64,000 nucleotides of DNA, taken from the NCBI RefSeq assembly GCF_002196705.1, contig NZ_NADJ01000035.1:62270-126269 (forward strand), read 5' to 3'. Positions within the stretch are counted from its first letter, which is position 1, and each line of letters begins with the position of its first letter. The translations under genes and the position numbers were made by a program. The stretch is from Desulfosporosinus sp. FKB (GTDB lineage: Bacteria > Bacillota > Desulfitobacteriia > Desulfitobacteriales > Desulfitobacteriaceae). Below, one piece after another: positions 16,474 through 25,700 of the stretch. The notes below the pieces were generated by a model. That model was not told the DNA's origin. It saw only the letters and a list, made by a program, of their open reading frames with translations, and did no database searches.

Positions 16474-16627
16474 TTAATTTACTGGCTCAGAGCAACTTAA
16501 TTTCATTTCAGTTCGTCCATCTTCGACAGCCACAATAATAGCATTACCCTTGTTGAGTATTTTTCATCATCAGCTGATAGTGCTGCGTAACGGCATGTGG
16601 GTCTTCCCTGGGAAATAAATTTCCCAT
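16474..16627 (-). pseudogene. Possible frameshifted remnant of a small gene
   Basis: On the minus strand a frame starting at ATG 16627 reads MGNLFPREDPHAVTQHYQL and meets a TAA; dropping one base there restores a second stretch, NAIIVAVEDGRTEMKLSC, to a stop at 16474. Together they would make a plausible 50-residue protein. The region also holds short hairpins (GGGAAAT/ATTTCCC and TGCCGC/GCGGCA). No family is recognised; the rest of the 430-base gap up to aspD shows nothing I can name. Confidence 0.3.
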
Positions 16628-16822
16628 TCATCGGTGGTGCCGCTATGCGGCATAAAAGTCTGAGAGTACAAAAAGGTGTATAAATGCCTTAGTTAGCGCG
16701 CAGAGTACCTTTAGAATCAAATAATGACCCTAATCTTTATCTGCTAAATCCACTTGGAGAATATCTATATCTAATAAACAAAAGTAAAACTTAAAGCAAA
16801 ATCAAAACTAATTCTATGACAA

Positions 16823-18478
16823 ATGGAAGGAATGATAACTATTAATAACGATCAGACCCGTCGAGAACTGGAAATCGAGTACGAAAACCTCAGTCCCTTC
16901 GAACTCAAAAACAAATTAATCGCTCTCGCCGATAAACATCACGACACAAGTTTATGGGCGATGCTTAACGCGGGAAGGGGAAACCCGAATTGGATTGCCG
17001 CTACTCCCCGGGAAGCGTTCTTTAGCTTAGGGCATTTTGCCATCGAAGAAACCCGCAATACCTGGAAAGACAAGGACCTCGCCGGTATGCCTCATAAAGA
17101 GGGAATTGCTCTGCGCTTCAAAAACTATCTTAAGAAACATCCTGAGGCACCTGGAGTTAAACTGCTGGAAAATGTCCTCACTTATGGAACTCAAACGATG
17201 GGCTTTGAGCCCGACCCTTGGATCCACGAACTGGTCGATGGTATTGTCGGAGATAATTATCCCGTACCGGATCGTATGCTCAGACACCTTGAACAGGTGG
17301 TTCACAATTACCTTATCCAGGAAATGTGTGACGGGACTCCCCCCGCCGGTCGCTATGATTTATTTGCCGTTGAGGGCGGTACGGCCGCCATGTGTTATAT
17401 CTTTGACTCCTTAATAGCCAACAAACTACTGTCAAAGGGAGACAAAATTGCCCTCATGGTCCCAACATTTACCCCCTACTTAGAGATACCGCATTTATCA
17501 CGTTATCAATTTGAAGTAATAAAAATAAACGCCACGGAGATGGATGAAGAAGGCAACCATCTGTGGCAGTATCCAAATTCCGAACTTGATCAGTTGAAAG
17601 ATCCTCATGTTAAAGCTCTTTTTACAGTAAACCCAAGCAACCCGCCGTCAGTGGCTCTCAAGACCGAATCCAAAGACTATCTGACAGAAATTGTCCGACT
17701 GCATAATCCTAATTTGATGATTATTACCGATGATGTCTACGGCACCTTTGTTAATGGTTTTCGTTCACTGATGGCAGACTTACCCTTTAATACTCTGGGA
17801 GTTTACTCGTTTTCCAAGTATTTCGGGGCAACAGGCTGGCGTTTAGGGGTTATCGCCTTGCACCAGGACAATGTCTACGATCACCTACTGCACGAACTTC
17901 CTCACACTAAAATCGAGGAACTCGCCGAACGTTATGAGAGCGTATCATTATATCCAAGTAAAATTCGCTTTATTGATCGTATGGTCGCCGATAGCCGGCA
18001 AGTAGCACTTAACCATACAGCAGGCTTATCCACCCCGCAACAAGTTCAAATGGGCCTTTTCGCGCTGTTCTGCTTACTTGACCATGAAAATCGTTATAAA
18101 AAATTGACCCAGGAAATTTGCCGCCGTCGCCAAAAATTGTTGTTTGAGGGCTTTGATCGTTCCTTGCCCGATGATCCATACAACGCTGCCTATTACAGTC
18201 AAATTGACTTAGCAATTTGGGCTAAACAAAACTATGGCGACGAATTCGTGAAGTACCTGCAAACCATCTATGAACCCACAGACATTCTCTTCCGGCTGGC
18301 TGAAGAATCTTCAATTGTCCTCTTAAACGGCGGCGGGTTTGGCGGTCCCGAATGGTCAATCCGAACCTCTTTAGCAAATTTAAATGATGAGGCCTACTGC
18401 GAAATCGGAACAACGGTTAAAAAGACCTTTGAAAAGTACGCCAGCGCCTGGAGAGGGCAAAAAGATAAAAAGTCCTAG
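16823..18478 (+). CDS. aspD: Aspartate 4-decarboxylase / aspartate aminotransferase
   Basis: A 551-residue PLP fold-type I enzyme that converts L-aspartate to L-alanine and CO2. The sequence matches the AspD family: GRGNPNWIAATPREAFF near the start, a long insertion typical of AspD, ALFTVNPSNPPSVAL, ITDDVYGTFVNGF, and the Schiff-base lysine at about K332 in YSFSKYFGATGWRLG. Length is about 150 residues more than ordinary aminotransferases, as expected for this dodecameric family. Two starts are possible (16823 or an ATG nine bases later); neither has an ideal Shine-Dalgarno. No aspT antiporter gene lies beside it, so the proton-motive aspartate-alanine cycle cannot be inferred here. Confidence 0.92.
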   Translation: MEGMITINNDQTRRELEIEYENLSPFELKNKLIALADKHHDTSLWAMLNAGRGNPNWIAATPREAFFSLGHFAIEETRNTWKDKDLAGMPHKEGIALRFKNYLKKHPEAPGVKLLENVLTYGTQTMGFEPDPWIHELVDGIVGDNYPVPDRMLRHLEQVVHNYLIQEMCDGTPPAGRYDLFAVEGGTAAMCYIFDSLIANKLLSKGDKIALMVPTFTPYLEIPHLSRYQFEVIKINATEMDEEGNHLWQYPNSELDQLKDPHVKALFTVNPSNPPSVALKTESKDYLTEIVRLHNPNLMIITDDVYGTFVNGFRSLMADLPFNTLGVYSFSKYFGATGWRLGVIALHQDNVYDHLLHELPHTKIEELAERYESVSLYPSKIRFIDRMVADSRQVALNHTAGLSTPQQVQMGLFALFCLLDHENRYKKLTQEICRRRQKLLFEGFDRSLPDDPYNAAYYSQIDLAIWAKQNYGDEFVKYLQTIYEPTDILFRLAEESSIVLLNGGGFGGPEWSIRTSLANLNDEAYCEIGTTVKKTFEKYASAWRGQKDKKS

Positions 18479-18546
18479 TACCTAGTTTTAGGTAATCCAC
18501 AGTGACGTCTTCTTTCCTCTTGCCGGCTGCAGCAGCACGCTTTACT

Positions 18547-18577
18547 AAGGCTTAGTTCAGAAACTAAACTAAGCCTT
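18547..18577. terminator. Hairpin between convergent aspD and DAHP synthase genes
   Basis: AAGGCTTAGTT (18547-18557) pairs with AACTAAGCCTT (18567-18577), an 11-bp perfect stem 70-80 bases past the aspD stop and 50 bases past the aroF stop. The flanking U-tract is weak, but position suggests a shared terminator. Confidence 0.6.
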
Positions 18578-18626
18578 CTCTCTTACGCTGATATAAAAAT
18601 TTATCACTTTCTCAACCTAGACTACA

Positions 18627-19766
18627 CTATTTACTCCCCAGATTATAGAAGGATGAGTCAATTTTTTCATCCTGCAATTTGCTTTTTATCTGAGTTTGAA
18701 CGCCATACTCGAAAATTAAGGGGTAAATCTTCTTAATTAAGTCTGAAGGCAGATTTAGCTCTTCAGCCAAAGTCATTAAACGCTGGATTATCTCTTTTTC
18801 TCTGCTAACATCCTTCACTCGATCCAGCCGTTTCTGATCGCTTAATTTCCTGACGATTTGCATACGTTCCGCTAAACCTTCAATTATATCGCGATCAATC
18901 TTATCGATCTGGGAACGCAGCGCTTCAAGCGAATCACCTGTTCCCATGTCAAAAGCTCTCCTGACCGATCGGGCAACCCCGCCCAATTCTCGAGCCAAAC
19001 CCAAAAATTGTTCCGGCGTAAGTGACTGAGGTCCATCACTTACAGCTTCATCAGGGTTAGGATGCATTTCTATCAGCAACCCATCTGCTCCCGCAGCAAT
19101 AGCAGCTTTTGCTAAGGAAGAAATTAAGTCCCTTCTCCCTGCAGCATGACTCGGGTCAACAATGACCGGAAGGTGAGAGAGTTCTTTAGCCACTCCTACG
19201 GCACTTACATCTAAGGTATTCCTCGTACTGGGTTCAAAGGTCCGAATACCACGTTCACAGAGAATCACACGGGGATTACCCGCTGATAAAATATATTCCG
19301 CTGCCAGCAGCCATTCCTCAATCGTTGCCGATAAGCCCCGTTTAAGAATAATTGGTTTATCAACCTTGCCGGCTAATTTAAGAAGTTCGAAATTCTGCAT
19401 ATTGCGAGCGCCTATTTGCAGCAAATCAACCTTATCAACCACTAAATCCAAACTTCGTGTGTCAACGACTTCAGTGACACAGAGTAAACCATACTCTTTA
19501 GCGGCCTGGACCATGTAGTTGACGCCTTCCAAGCCTAATCCTTGGAAACTATATGGTGAGGTACGAGGTTTAAATACTCCGCCACGCAGAATTTTCCCTC
19601 CTGCTTTTTTTACAGATGCAGCAGATTCCTGCATCTGAATACTTGATTCAACGGCACACGGTCCGCCCATCAAGATAATTTCCTCTCCGCCTATTTTTAC
19701 TCCGTCCACCTCAATGATGCTTCGTTCCGAGTCAAGTCCTGCTAATTTCAAGTCTTTCATCATCAT
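18627..19766 (-). CDS. aroF: Bifunctional DAHP synthase - chorismate mutase
   Basis: A 379-residue fusion. Residues about 1-270 are a type I-beta DAHP synthase ([51 protein letters not shown]), condensing PEP and erythrose 4-phosphate. Residues about 285-365 are an AroQ-class chorismate mutase ([27 protein letters not shown]). The mutase is C-terminal, opposite to the order in Bacillus subtilis AroA; in such fusions the mutase usually provides feedback inhibition by prephenate or chorismate. Three ATG codons in a row follow GGGAGG; the second or third (19763, 19760) is best spaced. Transcription is controlled by the upstream T-box. Confidence 0.93.
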   Translation of the reverse strand: MMMKDLKLAGLDSERSIIEVDGVKIGGEEIILMGGPCAVESSIQMQESAASVKKAGGKILRGGVFKPRTSPYSFQGLGLEGVNYMVQAAKEYGLLCVTEVVDTRSLDLVVDKVDLLQIGARNMQNFELLKLAGKVDKPIILKRGLSATIEEWLLAAEYILSAGNPRVILCERGIRTFEPSTRNTLDVSAVGVAKELSHLPVIVDPSHAAGRRDLISSLAKAAIAAGADGLLIEMHPNPDEAVSDGPQSLTPEQFLGLARELGGVARSVRRAFDMGTGDSLEALRSQIDKIDRDIIEGLAERMQIVRKLSDQKRLDRVKDVSREKEIIQRLMTLAEELNLPSDLIKKIYPLIFEYGVQTQIKSKLQDEKIDSSFYNLGSK

Positions 19767-19850
19767 TTTCCTCCCTCAAATTTAAAATTTGCGGGTAATT
19801 TCTCTGCACGTCTCAGACAGCGTATAATCTCTGAGACCGAGAGTGGACTC

Positions 19851-20117
19851 AAAAATAATACGCCTGCCCTAATAATAAGGACAGACGTTAATCTGCGGTA
19901 CCACCTTAATTGATGCACAAATTCATGCATCCTCTTATGCAGAGTGCCATCACACCCTTCGCCTTATAACGCTGGCTTAGCGTCGGAAACTACTACGGCT
20001 AATGCCGATTCGCTTCGCCCTCAGGGGCCCATTTACTCGCTCCAATACCTGTCAAGTTTCCACCGTACTCGACTCTCTGAGAGGTTGGTGTGCGCTTTTA
20101 CTTCCCCATCAACGGTT
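19851..20117 (-). promoter_or_regulatory. T-box leader of the DAHP synthase-chorismate mutase gene
   Basis: The minus-strand leader contains the T-box core AGGTGGTACCGC (19907-19896), a following terminator (ACGTCTGTCC/GGGCAGGCGT, 19888-19860, then ATTATTTTT), and a stem I with the AGAGAG and GGTGGAAAC elements of the distal loop near 20070. The base of stem I is GGGG/CCCC (minus strand, about 20107 and 20030). In the 3' strand of the specifier bulge the sequence AGTAAATGGG would allow a UGG (tryptophan) specifier, which fits the gene, but I cannot fix the codon without a structural model. Confidence 0.88.
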
Positions 20118-20123
20118 TATACA

Positions 20124-20152
20124 ATCATAGCACTCCAATCATTAAATTTCAA
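20124..20152 (-). promoter_or_regulatory. Promoter of the T-box leader
   Basis: On the minus strand TTGAAA (20152-20147), a 17-base spacer and TATGAT (20129-20124) stand just ahead of the T-box stem I. Confidence 0.65.
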
Positions 20153-20250
20153 ATTAATTTTTTGTAAATTTCTAGATAAATTTCCCGGCTTCTTTGATGA
20201 TCTTACTTTAGTTATACCACCAAAGCAAGGAAATATAAGGATACCCCAGA

Positions 20251-20799
20251 TTAAATTATTTTCCACTTCTTCCACGTTTGGGAAGCAATTTCTCCCATAA
20301 ACATATATCCCTTTTTACTTGGATGGACTTCATCAACAAAAAGTTCAGCAGCTTGACCCCTATTGATTCTAAGACGAAAAGGAGAATAAAAATCAATCAC
20401 GAAGATTGATTTTTCGGCTGCATACTCAACCAACCATTTTCGATAGTCCACTAAAAAGCGTTCTTCTTCAGGTAACAATGAGGGGGTTGGCAAACCTAAT
20501 ATAGGGATAATGTTCTTCCTTTGACTCGATTCAATCATGCGCCTAAAATTCTCGCTTACTTGATCCAGACTTACTTCCTCATAGGCATCGTTTGCCCCCC
20601 CAAGGACAATGACATGAGTGGGCATGAACGCTAGTACATCTTGTTCAAAACGTTCGAGCATCCCTTTGGTGAAATCCCCATTAATACCCTGATTTATTAC
20701 CTCGCATTTTAATTCCCCAGCCAGATATTCAACCCAGGATTCCTGACGGCTGAAAGGATAACCTTCAGTAATCGAATCGCCAATAGCAACAAGTTTCAT
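20251..20799 (-). CDS. SGNH/GDSL-family esterase
   Basis: About 182 residues of the SGNH hydrolase superfamily. Block I is VAIGDSITEGYP (nucleophile Ser), block III GGANDAY, and block V VDEVHPSKKGY with the catalytic Asp and His. No signal peptide is seen once the start is corrected, so it is likely cytoplasmic. The frame is open to 20979, but its first 60 codons run through a dispersed-repeat end (20819-20859) and look non-coding; ATG at 20799 with AAGG upstream starts directly at the first conserved beta strand. Substrate (acyl ester, lysophospholipid or acetyl-sugar) unknown. Confidence 0.85.
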   Translation of the reverse strand: MKLVAIGDSITEGYPFSRQESWVEYLAGELKCEVINQGINGDFTKGMLERFEQDVLAFMPTHVIVLGGANDAYEEVSLDQVSENFRRMIESSQRKNIIPILGLPTPSLLPEEERFLVDYRKWLVEYAAEKSIFVIDFYSPFRLRINRGQAAELFVDEVHPSKKGYMFMGEIASQTWKKWKII

Positions 20800-20818
20800 G
20801 TCCTTATACCTCATTTCT

Positions 20819-20859
20819 GAACCAATCCCGCTTGTAAAAGCGGGAGTCTTACGATTGGA
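20819..20859 (+). repeat. Dispersed mini-element, copy H (right end only)
   Basis: GAACCAATCCCGCTTGTAAA followed by AGCGGGAGTCTTACGATTGGA matches the right-end hairpin and terminal bases of copy F almost exactly. Only this end is present; it lies 20 bases upstream of the SGNH gene start. Confidence 0.75.
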
Positions 20860-21197
20860 TAAATGCAACCGCCATATCCCCCTATAATCCTTAAGAATAA
20901 TTGTACTATCCAAATATGTAACTATCAATATTTTACAGAGTTCCTTTAAACCCTGCCTTAAATTCCGCGAGTTGATCAAGGATATTGAAGTGAAGCAAGA
21001 AATTCCCGTTGTCGGCTTTCTGTAAGAGATAATACTTGCTCGATTATTAATTTACTATGGAAGATATCTATGAATTAATAGTAATAGATTAATAAAGGAA
21101 AATAGTGTAAAGTAAAAGTGATACATAAGTGCTGTAAAAAGGTTTCTGAAGAAATTTCCTGATACATTGGCGACATACTAAGGGGAGTTATGATATT

Positions 21198-21920
21198 ATG
21201 TCAAGTTCGAGAGAAAAAGGATTGTTCAATATGAAAAAAGTCAAATTACTAAGAGTCCGTCTGGCTAAATTTGTCAGCCTCTTTCTTGTCATTCTAGTGC
21301 TTTTAGGGAGCACGGCTCTGGCTGTAAACAAGTATGTCGAGAAGGTCGGCTCGAACTACATCCTTAACCTAAAAGATATTCCTTCTGTAGATGCCATTCT
21401 TGTTTTAGGCGCATATGTTGCTCCAGACGGAACTCCGTCACCTATGCTTGGTGACCGTCTAACAGAAGGATATGAACTTTACGAACAAGGCAAAGCGCCT
21501 AAGCTATTAGTCAGCGGTGACCATGGGCGGAAAAATTATGATGAAGTCAATGCTATGAAGAGCTATCTGATGAATAAAGGCGTATCAAGCCGGGACATTT
21601 TTATGGATCATGCAGGTTTTAGTACCTACGAAAGCATTTATCGCGCCCGGGATATTTTTGAAGTTCACAAGGTAATCATCGTAACCCAGGAATATCATCT
21701 CATGCGCGCAGTTTTTCTCGCTCGGGAAATGGGACTTGAAGCCTATGGAGTGGCTTCCGACAAGCACGATTACGGACAAGTTATGACCGCTTACAACCTC
21801 AGAGAAATTGCTGCTCGGAACAAAGATTTTCTTTGGGTCAAAGTATTTAAACCTAAACCAACGTTTTTAGGCGACACAATACCCGTTTTTGGCAACGGCG
21901 ATGCAACGGATGATAAATAA
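21198..21920 (+). CDS. SanA/YdcF-like DUF218 protein, membrane anchored
   Basis: About 240 residues: an N-terminal transmembrane anchor (FVSLFLVILVLLGSTALAV) and an extracytoplasmic DUF218 domain with DAILVLGAYVAPDGTPSPM, LLVSGDHG, STYESIYRARD and VTQEYHLMRA, the set seen in SanA (E. coli vancomycin-permeability protein). Function in Gram-positives is poorly known; a role at the cell envelope is likely. Two starts are possible, 21198 (with AAGGGGAG upstream) and the ATG at 21231. The HAD phosphatase follows after 16 bases, so the two are probably co-transcribed. Confidence 0.85.
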   Translation: MSSSREKGLFNMKKVKLLRVRLAKFVSLFLVILVLLGSTALAVNKYVEKVGSNYILNLKDIPSVDAILVLGAYVAPDGTPSPMLGDRLTEGYELYEQGKAPKLLVSGDHGRKNYDEVNAMKSYLMNKGVSSRDIFMDHAGFSTYESIYRARDIFEVHKVIIVTQEYHLMRAVFLAREMGLEAYGVASDKHDYGQVMTAYNLREIAARNKDFLWVKVFKPKPTFLGDTIPVFGNGDATDDK

Positions 21921-21936
21921 CGAAAGGAGTCTGGCG

Positions 21937-22578
21937 ATGCAACTTAAAGGATTCATTTTTGATTTAGACGGGACCTTGCTCAATACGCTGCCCGTTTGCT
22001 ATACAGGTTTCCGCAAGGTCCTTTTAAAATATTTAGGCCGCGAATATTCCGATCAGGAAATCGCCGCCCTGTTTGGGCCTTCAGAAGAAGGGGTTTTTAA
22101 AAAAGTTCTTCCTGATAGATGGAAGGAAGGCCTCCAGAATTATCTGGAAGAATACGATCAAGCCCACACTGAATTTGCCAAGCCTTTCCCCGGGATAGAG
22201 GATACCCTGGAATTGCTTTTGCAGCGGGGAATTAAGCTGGCTATCGTTTCCGGCAAAGGTCCCGGAAGTATGTCTATCTCCTTAAAACATTCAGGTCTGG
22301 GCCGATATTTCGAGTTAGTAATTACCGGATCAGAGCAGGGTGCGGATAAACCTAAACACATTCAGGAGATTCTCCAAGCCTGGGACTTTTCGCCTTTTGA
22401 AGTTGCTTATATTGGTGATACGGCTTATGATATCATCGCTGCTAAAAATGTCGGTACATTCTCGGTCGGAGCAGTCTGGGCTAATACAGCTCAGATCCAG
22501 CGAGTGATGGAGTTAAAGCCATCTATCTGTTTCACAAATGTAGACTCTTTTAGACAATGGATCGAGCAATTAACGTAG
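21937..22578 (+). CDS. HAD-superfamily phosphatase, phosphoglycolate phosphatase-like
   Basis: About 213 residues. HAD motif I is FIFDLDGTLLNT, motif II the serine of AIVSGKG, motif III the lysine of GADKPKHIQ and motif IV YIGDTAYDIIAAKN; the alpha-helical cap (type C1) lies between. This is the Gph/PpaX-like group acting on small phosphomonoesters. ATG at 21937 is chosen for AAAGGAG eight bases upstream. Its TAG is immediately followed by the left end of mini-element B, so the 3' untranslated region is element sequence. Confidence 0.88.
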   Translation: MQLKGFIFDLDGTLLNTLPVCYTGFRKVLLKYLGREYSDQEIAALFGPSEEGVFKKVLPDRWKEGLQNYLEEYDQAHTEFAKPFPGIEDTLELLLQRGIKLAIVSGKGPGSMSISLKHSGLGRYFELVITGSEQGADKPKHIQEILQAWDFSPFEVAYIGDTAYDIIAAKNVGTFSVGAVWANTAQIQRVMELKPSICFTNVDSFRQWIEQLT

Positions 22579-22731
22579 TGAACTCGTTCAGCTAAAGCTG
22601 AACATCGGGGCTTCGGTGACGAAAGCGCCTAGTCCATAACAAATGCTATCGCGCTGAAGGATGGGCTCTACCCCCACCGAAGCAAGGCATGTGAACCGCT
22701 CCCACTCGTAGAAGTGGGAGTCTGACGGCCG
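22578..22731 (+). repeat. Dispersed IS200/IS605-like mini-element, copy B (near full-length)
   Basis: The left end GTGAACTC is followed by the palindrome GTTCAGC-TAAA-GCTGAAC, then ATCGGGGCTTCGGTGACGAAAG, the core CGCCTAGTCCATAACAAATG, GCTGAAGGATGG, CTACCCCCACCGAAGC and the right-end hairpin CTCCCACT-cgtaga-AGTGGGAG. Compared with copy F it has lost about 24 bases between two CGAAAG repeats. The G of the HAD gene's TAG stop codon is the first base of the element. Confidence 0.85.
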
Positions 22732-22732
22732 G

Positions 22733-22785
22733 ATCAAACAGGAACATGCTGGAAAATCTTTTATCCAGTCATGTTCCTGTTTGAT
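22733..22785. terminator. Bidirectional terminator between HAD phosphatase and glycogen operon
   Basis: ATCAAACAGGAACATG pairs with CATGTTCCTGTTTGAT, with an inner CTGGA/TCCAG stem, and U-rich sequence follows on the plus strand (TTTTATTAT). It separates the plus-strand HAD gene from the convergent glycogen cluster. Confidence 0.85.
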
Positions 22786-22799
22786 TTTATTATCGAGGC

Positions 22800-25700
22800 T
22801 TACCTTTGGGCATTTCTGGCTAAAGACCGAAGCCAGGTCTTCACCTCTATTGTCAGCAAATTTTTATTTAATGCCCAGTTCCAATTCCCCTCAATAGTCC
22901 CAGGGACATTCATTCTGGCTTTCGAATCAAGTCCCAAAACATCTTGCATTGGGGTGATAACCCAAGCCGCCTGACTCATATATAACTTTTCAATAAGCTT
23001 ACGGCACTCTCTTTTTAGCTCTTCCTCCCGGAATTTCTCATTTTCCAATTCCTGATTGCAGACAGATTCCTCACCGTTGCTAATCATCGTTGACTTGTAC
23101 CATCCCAACAAAGTATCGTTGTCGTGAGTACCAGAGTAGTAAACAATATTCATGTCACCCTCGGAGTCAATGTCCTCAAGGGAAGTGAATTGGAGCACCT
23201 TCATGCCTGGAAACCCAAAAATCCTTTTTAATATGTTGACTTCCGTTGTTATAATCCCTAAGTCCTCTGCTATCAAAGGCAGCTCTCCGAATCTCTCCGC
23301 CAGACTCTCGAAAAACCGCTTGCCAGGTCCCTTCATCCATTGGCCATGAATTGCTGTTTCTTCCTTAACGTCAATCTCCCAAGAGGATTCAAAGCCGCGG
23401 AAGTGATCAAGACGCACATAATCAAAAAGCCGAAGGGCGAGTTCTATTCTTTTTTTCCACCAAACATAATCCTGAGCTGCCAAAGCATCCCAATCATAGA
23501 CGGGATTTCCCCATAATTGACCGGTCTCACTAAAATAATCGGGAGGAACGCCCGCCACTTTTGTAGGAAACCCACGCTCATCTAACTTGAAGAGTTTGCG
23601 GTTTACCCAGACATCGCAGCTATCGCCGGCAACAAATAGGGGAATATCCCCAATTAATCTTATATGCTTAGCTGCCGCATATTCCTTCAGAGACCGCCAC
23701 TGGAAATAAAACGTATACTGGACAAAACGCTGAAATTCTATGTCTTCTTCGAGCAGCTGAAAATACTCCGCAAGTTTCACTGGATTGCGGCAAGCTATTT
23801 CTGGTTCCCATTCATACCATGCCGTACCTGGAAAATATGCCTTTAATGCACGGTAGAGAGCGTAATCATCCAGCCATTCCCGGTTATCCCTTAGAAACCT
23901 GACATAGTTCTGATGAGAAAGATACTTAGAGTCCAGCCCATAGTATTCCGGGGCAGTTTTTTGAACCTGAACTCTAAAGGCCTTAAAGGCTTCACGGAGA
24001 CAAGATTCTTTAAACCTTCCCGGAGATTGCAGGCCTTGAGAAAAAGTTTTAAACGCTGACTCCTGCAGGAGCCCCTCCCGGATCAAAAATTCCAGACTGA
24101 TCAACCTAGAGTTTCCGGCGAAAGCAGAATCACTTTGATAGGGAGAATCCCCTAAGCCTACCGGATTTAACGGCAGGACCTGCCATAACGATTGCCCTGT
24201 ATCCACTAAAAAATCAATAAAGCCATAAGCCTCTGCTCCAAAATCTCCGCTTCCGCTGCCAAAATCAGAGGGCAAAGAACTTATAGACATTAAAACCCCG
24301 CAAGCACGACAAAAATCATGCTGGGGAAAAGACAACCGGTTCTGTTTCTTTAACAGAACTAACGCGGATAAAGGAGCCAGTTTTATGATCTGAGGATTTT
24401 TAGCCGCTTCTCCGTCGAGAGTCTCACCGCTGAGTAAATTGATGCAAGAAAGGTTCAATTTATAATCAGCTGAAGAATTAAGATCTAAGGCTATCTCCCT
24501 TGACTGTATAAGGCTGCGATTAACCATAACTGTAATTTCCTCGTCTCTCCAGAACCGTCGAAATCCATAAATATCCGGTTCCAGAAAGAAGGAATGAAAA
24601 TCACCGGCTTGAAAAACCTCATATTCGCGGCGCAAGCCGATAACCTTTTTATACCAAGTCAAGATTTCTTTGTCTTCTTGGCCCCAAGGAAATGTCCCGC
24701 GATTGTAAGGATCGCTATATCCTTCCATTCCGGCTTCGTCTCCGTAGTAAATACAAGGAACACCCGGGAAGGTCATTTGAATTAGGGCGAGAAGTTTCAA
24801 TCTCTGTACCGCCAGCCGCCGAGCTCCTGCCGCAAGCTTATAGGTGCGTTTTTGGGTTTCTGTTAATGTCTCTTCGGGAGGAGCCTCTCCTAAAAGAGTC
24901 AGGATACGTTCGCGGTCATGGCTTCCGAGAAGGTTCATCGCACCACTAAAATTCTCCCAGGGGTAGTTTTCCAACAAACTCATCACACGCTGATGCACCA
25001 TGCCAGAACTGAGTTTGCCGATAATATAGTTGAGAACAATATCCCGAAAAGGATAATTCATCGTTGCATCCAACTCATAACCCCAAAAATACTGGCGCCA
25101 TTGACCATAGCTCTGTTTATTTGAGGCATCTTCCCATACTTCTCCGATGAGGACTGCCTCGGGATTAATATTTCTCATCAATTGCTTAAATTCCCGGATA
25201 AATTCATCCGGCAGCTCATCCGCAACATCGAGCCTCCAACCGGCAATCCCTTTTTTCATCCACTTCTGAAGGACCCCGCTGTCGGCGTCAAAGATAAAGT
25301 TTTGATAAGAAGGTTCCAATTCATTCACTTCCGGCAGCGCGTCAACATTCCACCAGCCCTTATAGTCCTTGCTGTTGTCCTTAAATCGATACCACTTATA
25401 ATAAGGGGAATCTTCAGATTGATAAGCACCCAAATTTGGGTAATTGCCATAGCGATTGAAGTAGATACTGTCACTCCCTGTATGGCTGAACACGCCATCT
25501 AAGATGAGTGAAATACCATATTTCTTTGCTTCGAGGACTAGCTGCTCAAAGAGTTCTTCATCTCCGTACATAGGATCAATCCTATGATAATCGGCTGTAT
25601 CGTATTTATGATTACTCGGTGCATCAAATAGCGGATTAAAGTAAATAACGCTGATACCCAATTCCTGAAGATAAGGCAACTTTTTTATAACGCCTAACAA

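Noticed and set aside
20800-20979. 60-residue N-terminal extension of the SGNH hydrolase
   Set aside because: It is translation of intergenic DNA and a mobile-element end; the family starts at the strand before GDSI, and ATG 20799 fits this.
22158-22361. Numerous open frames antisense to or within recognised genes
   Set aside because: They lack ribosome binding sites and protein-family features and follow from the codon bias of the real gene on the other strand.
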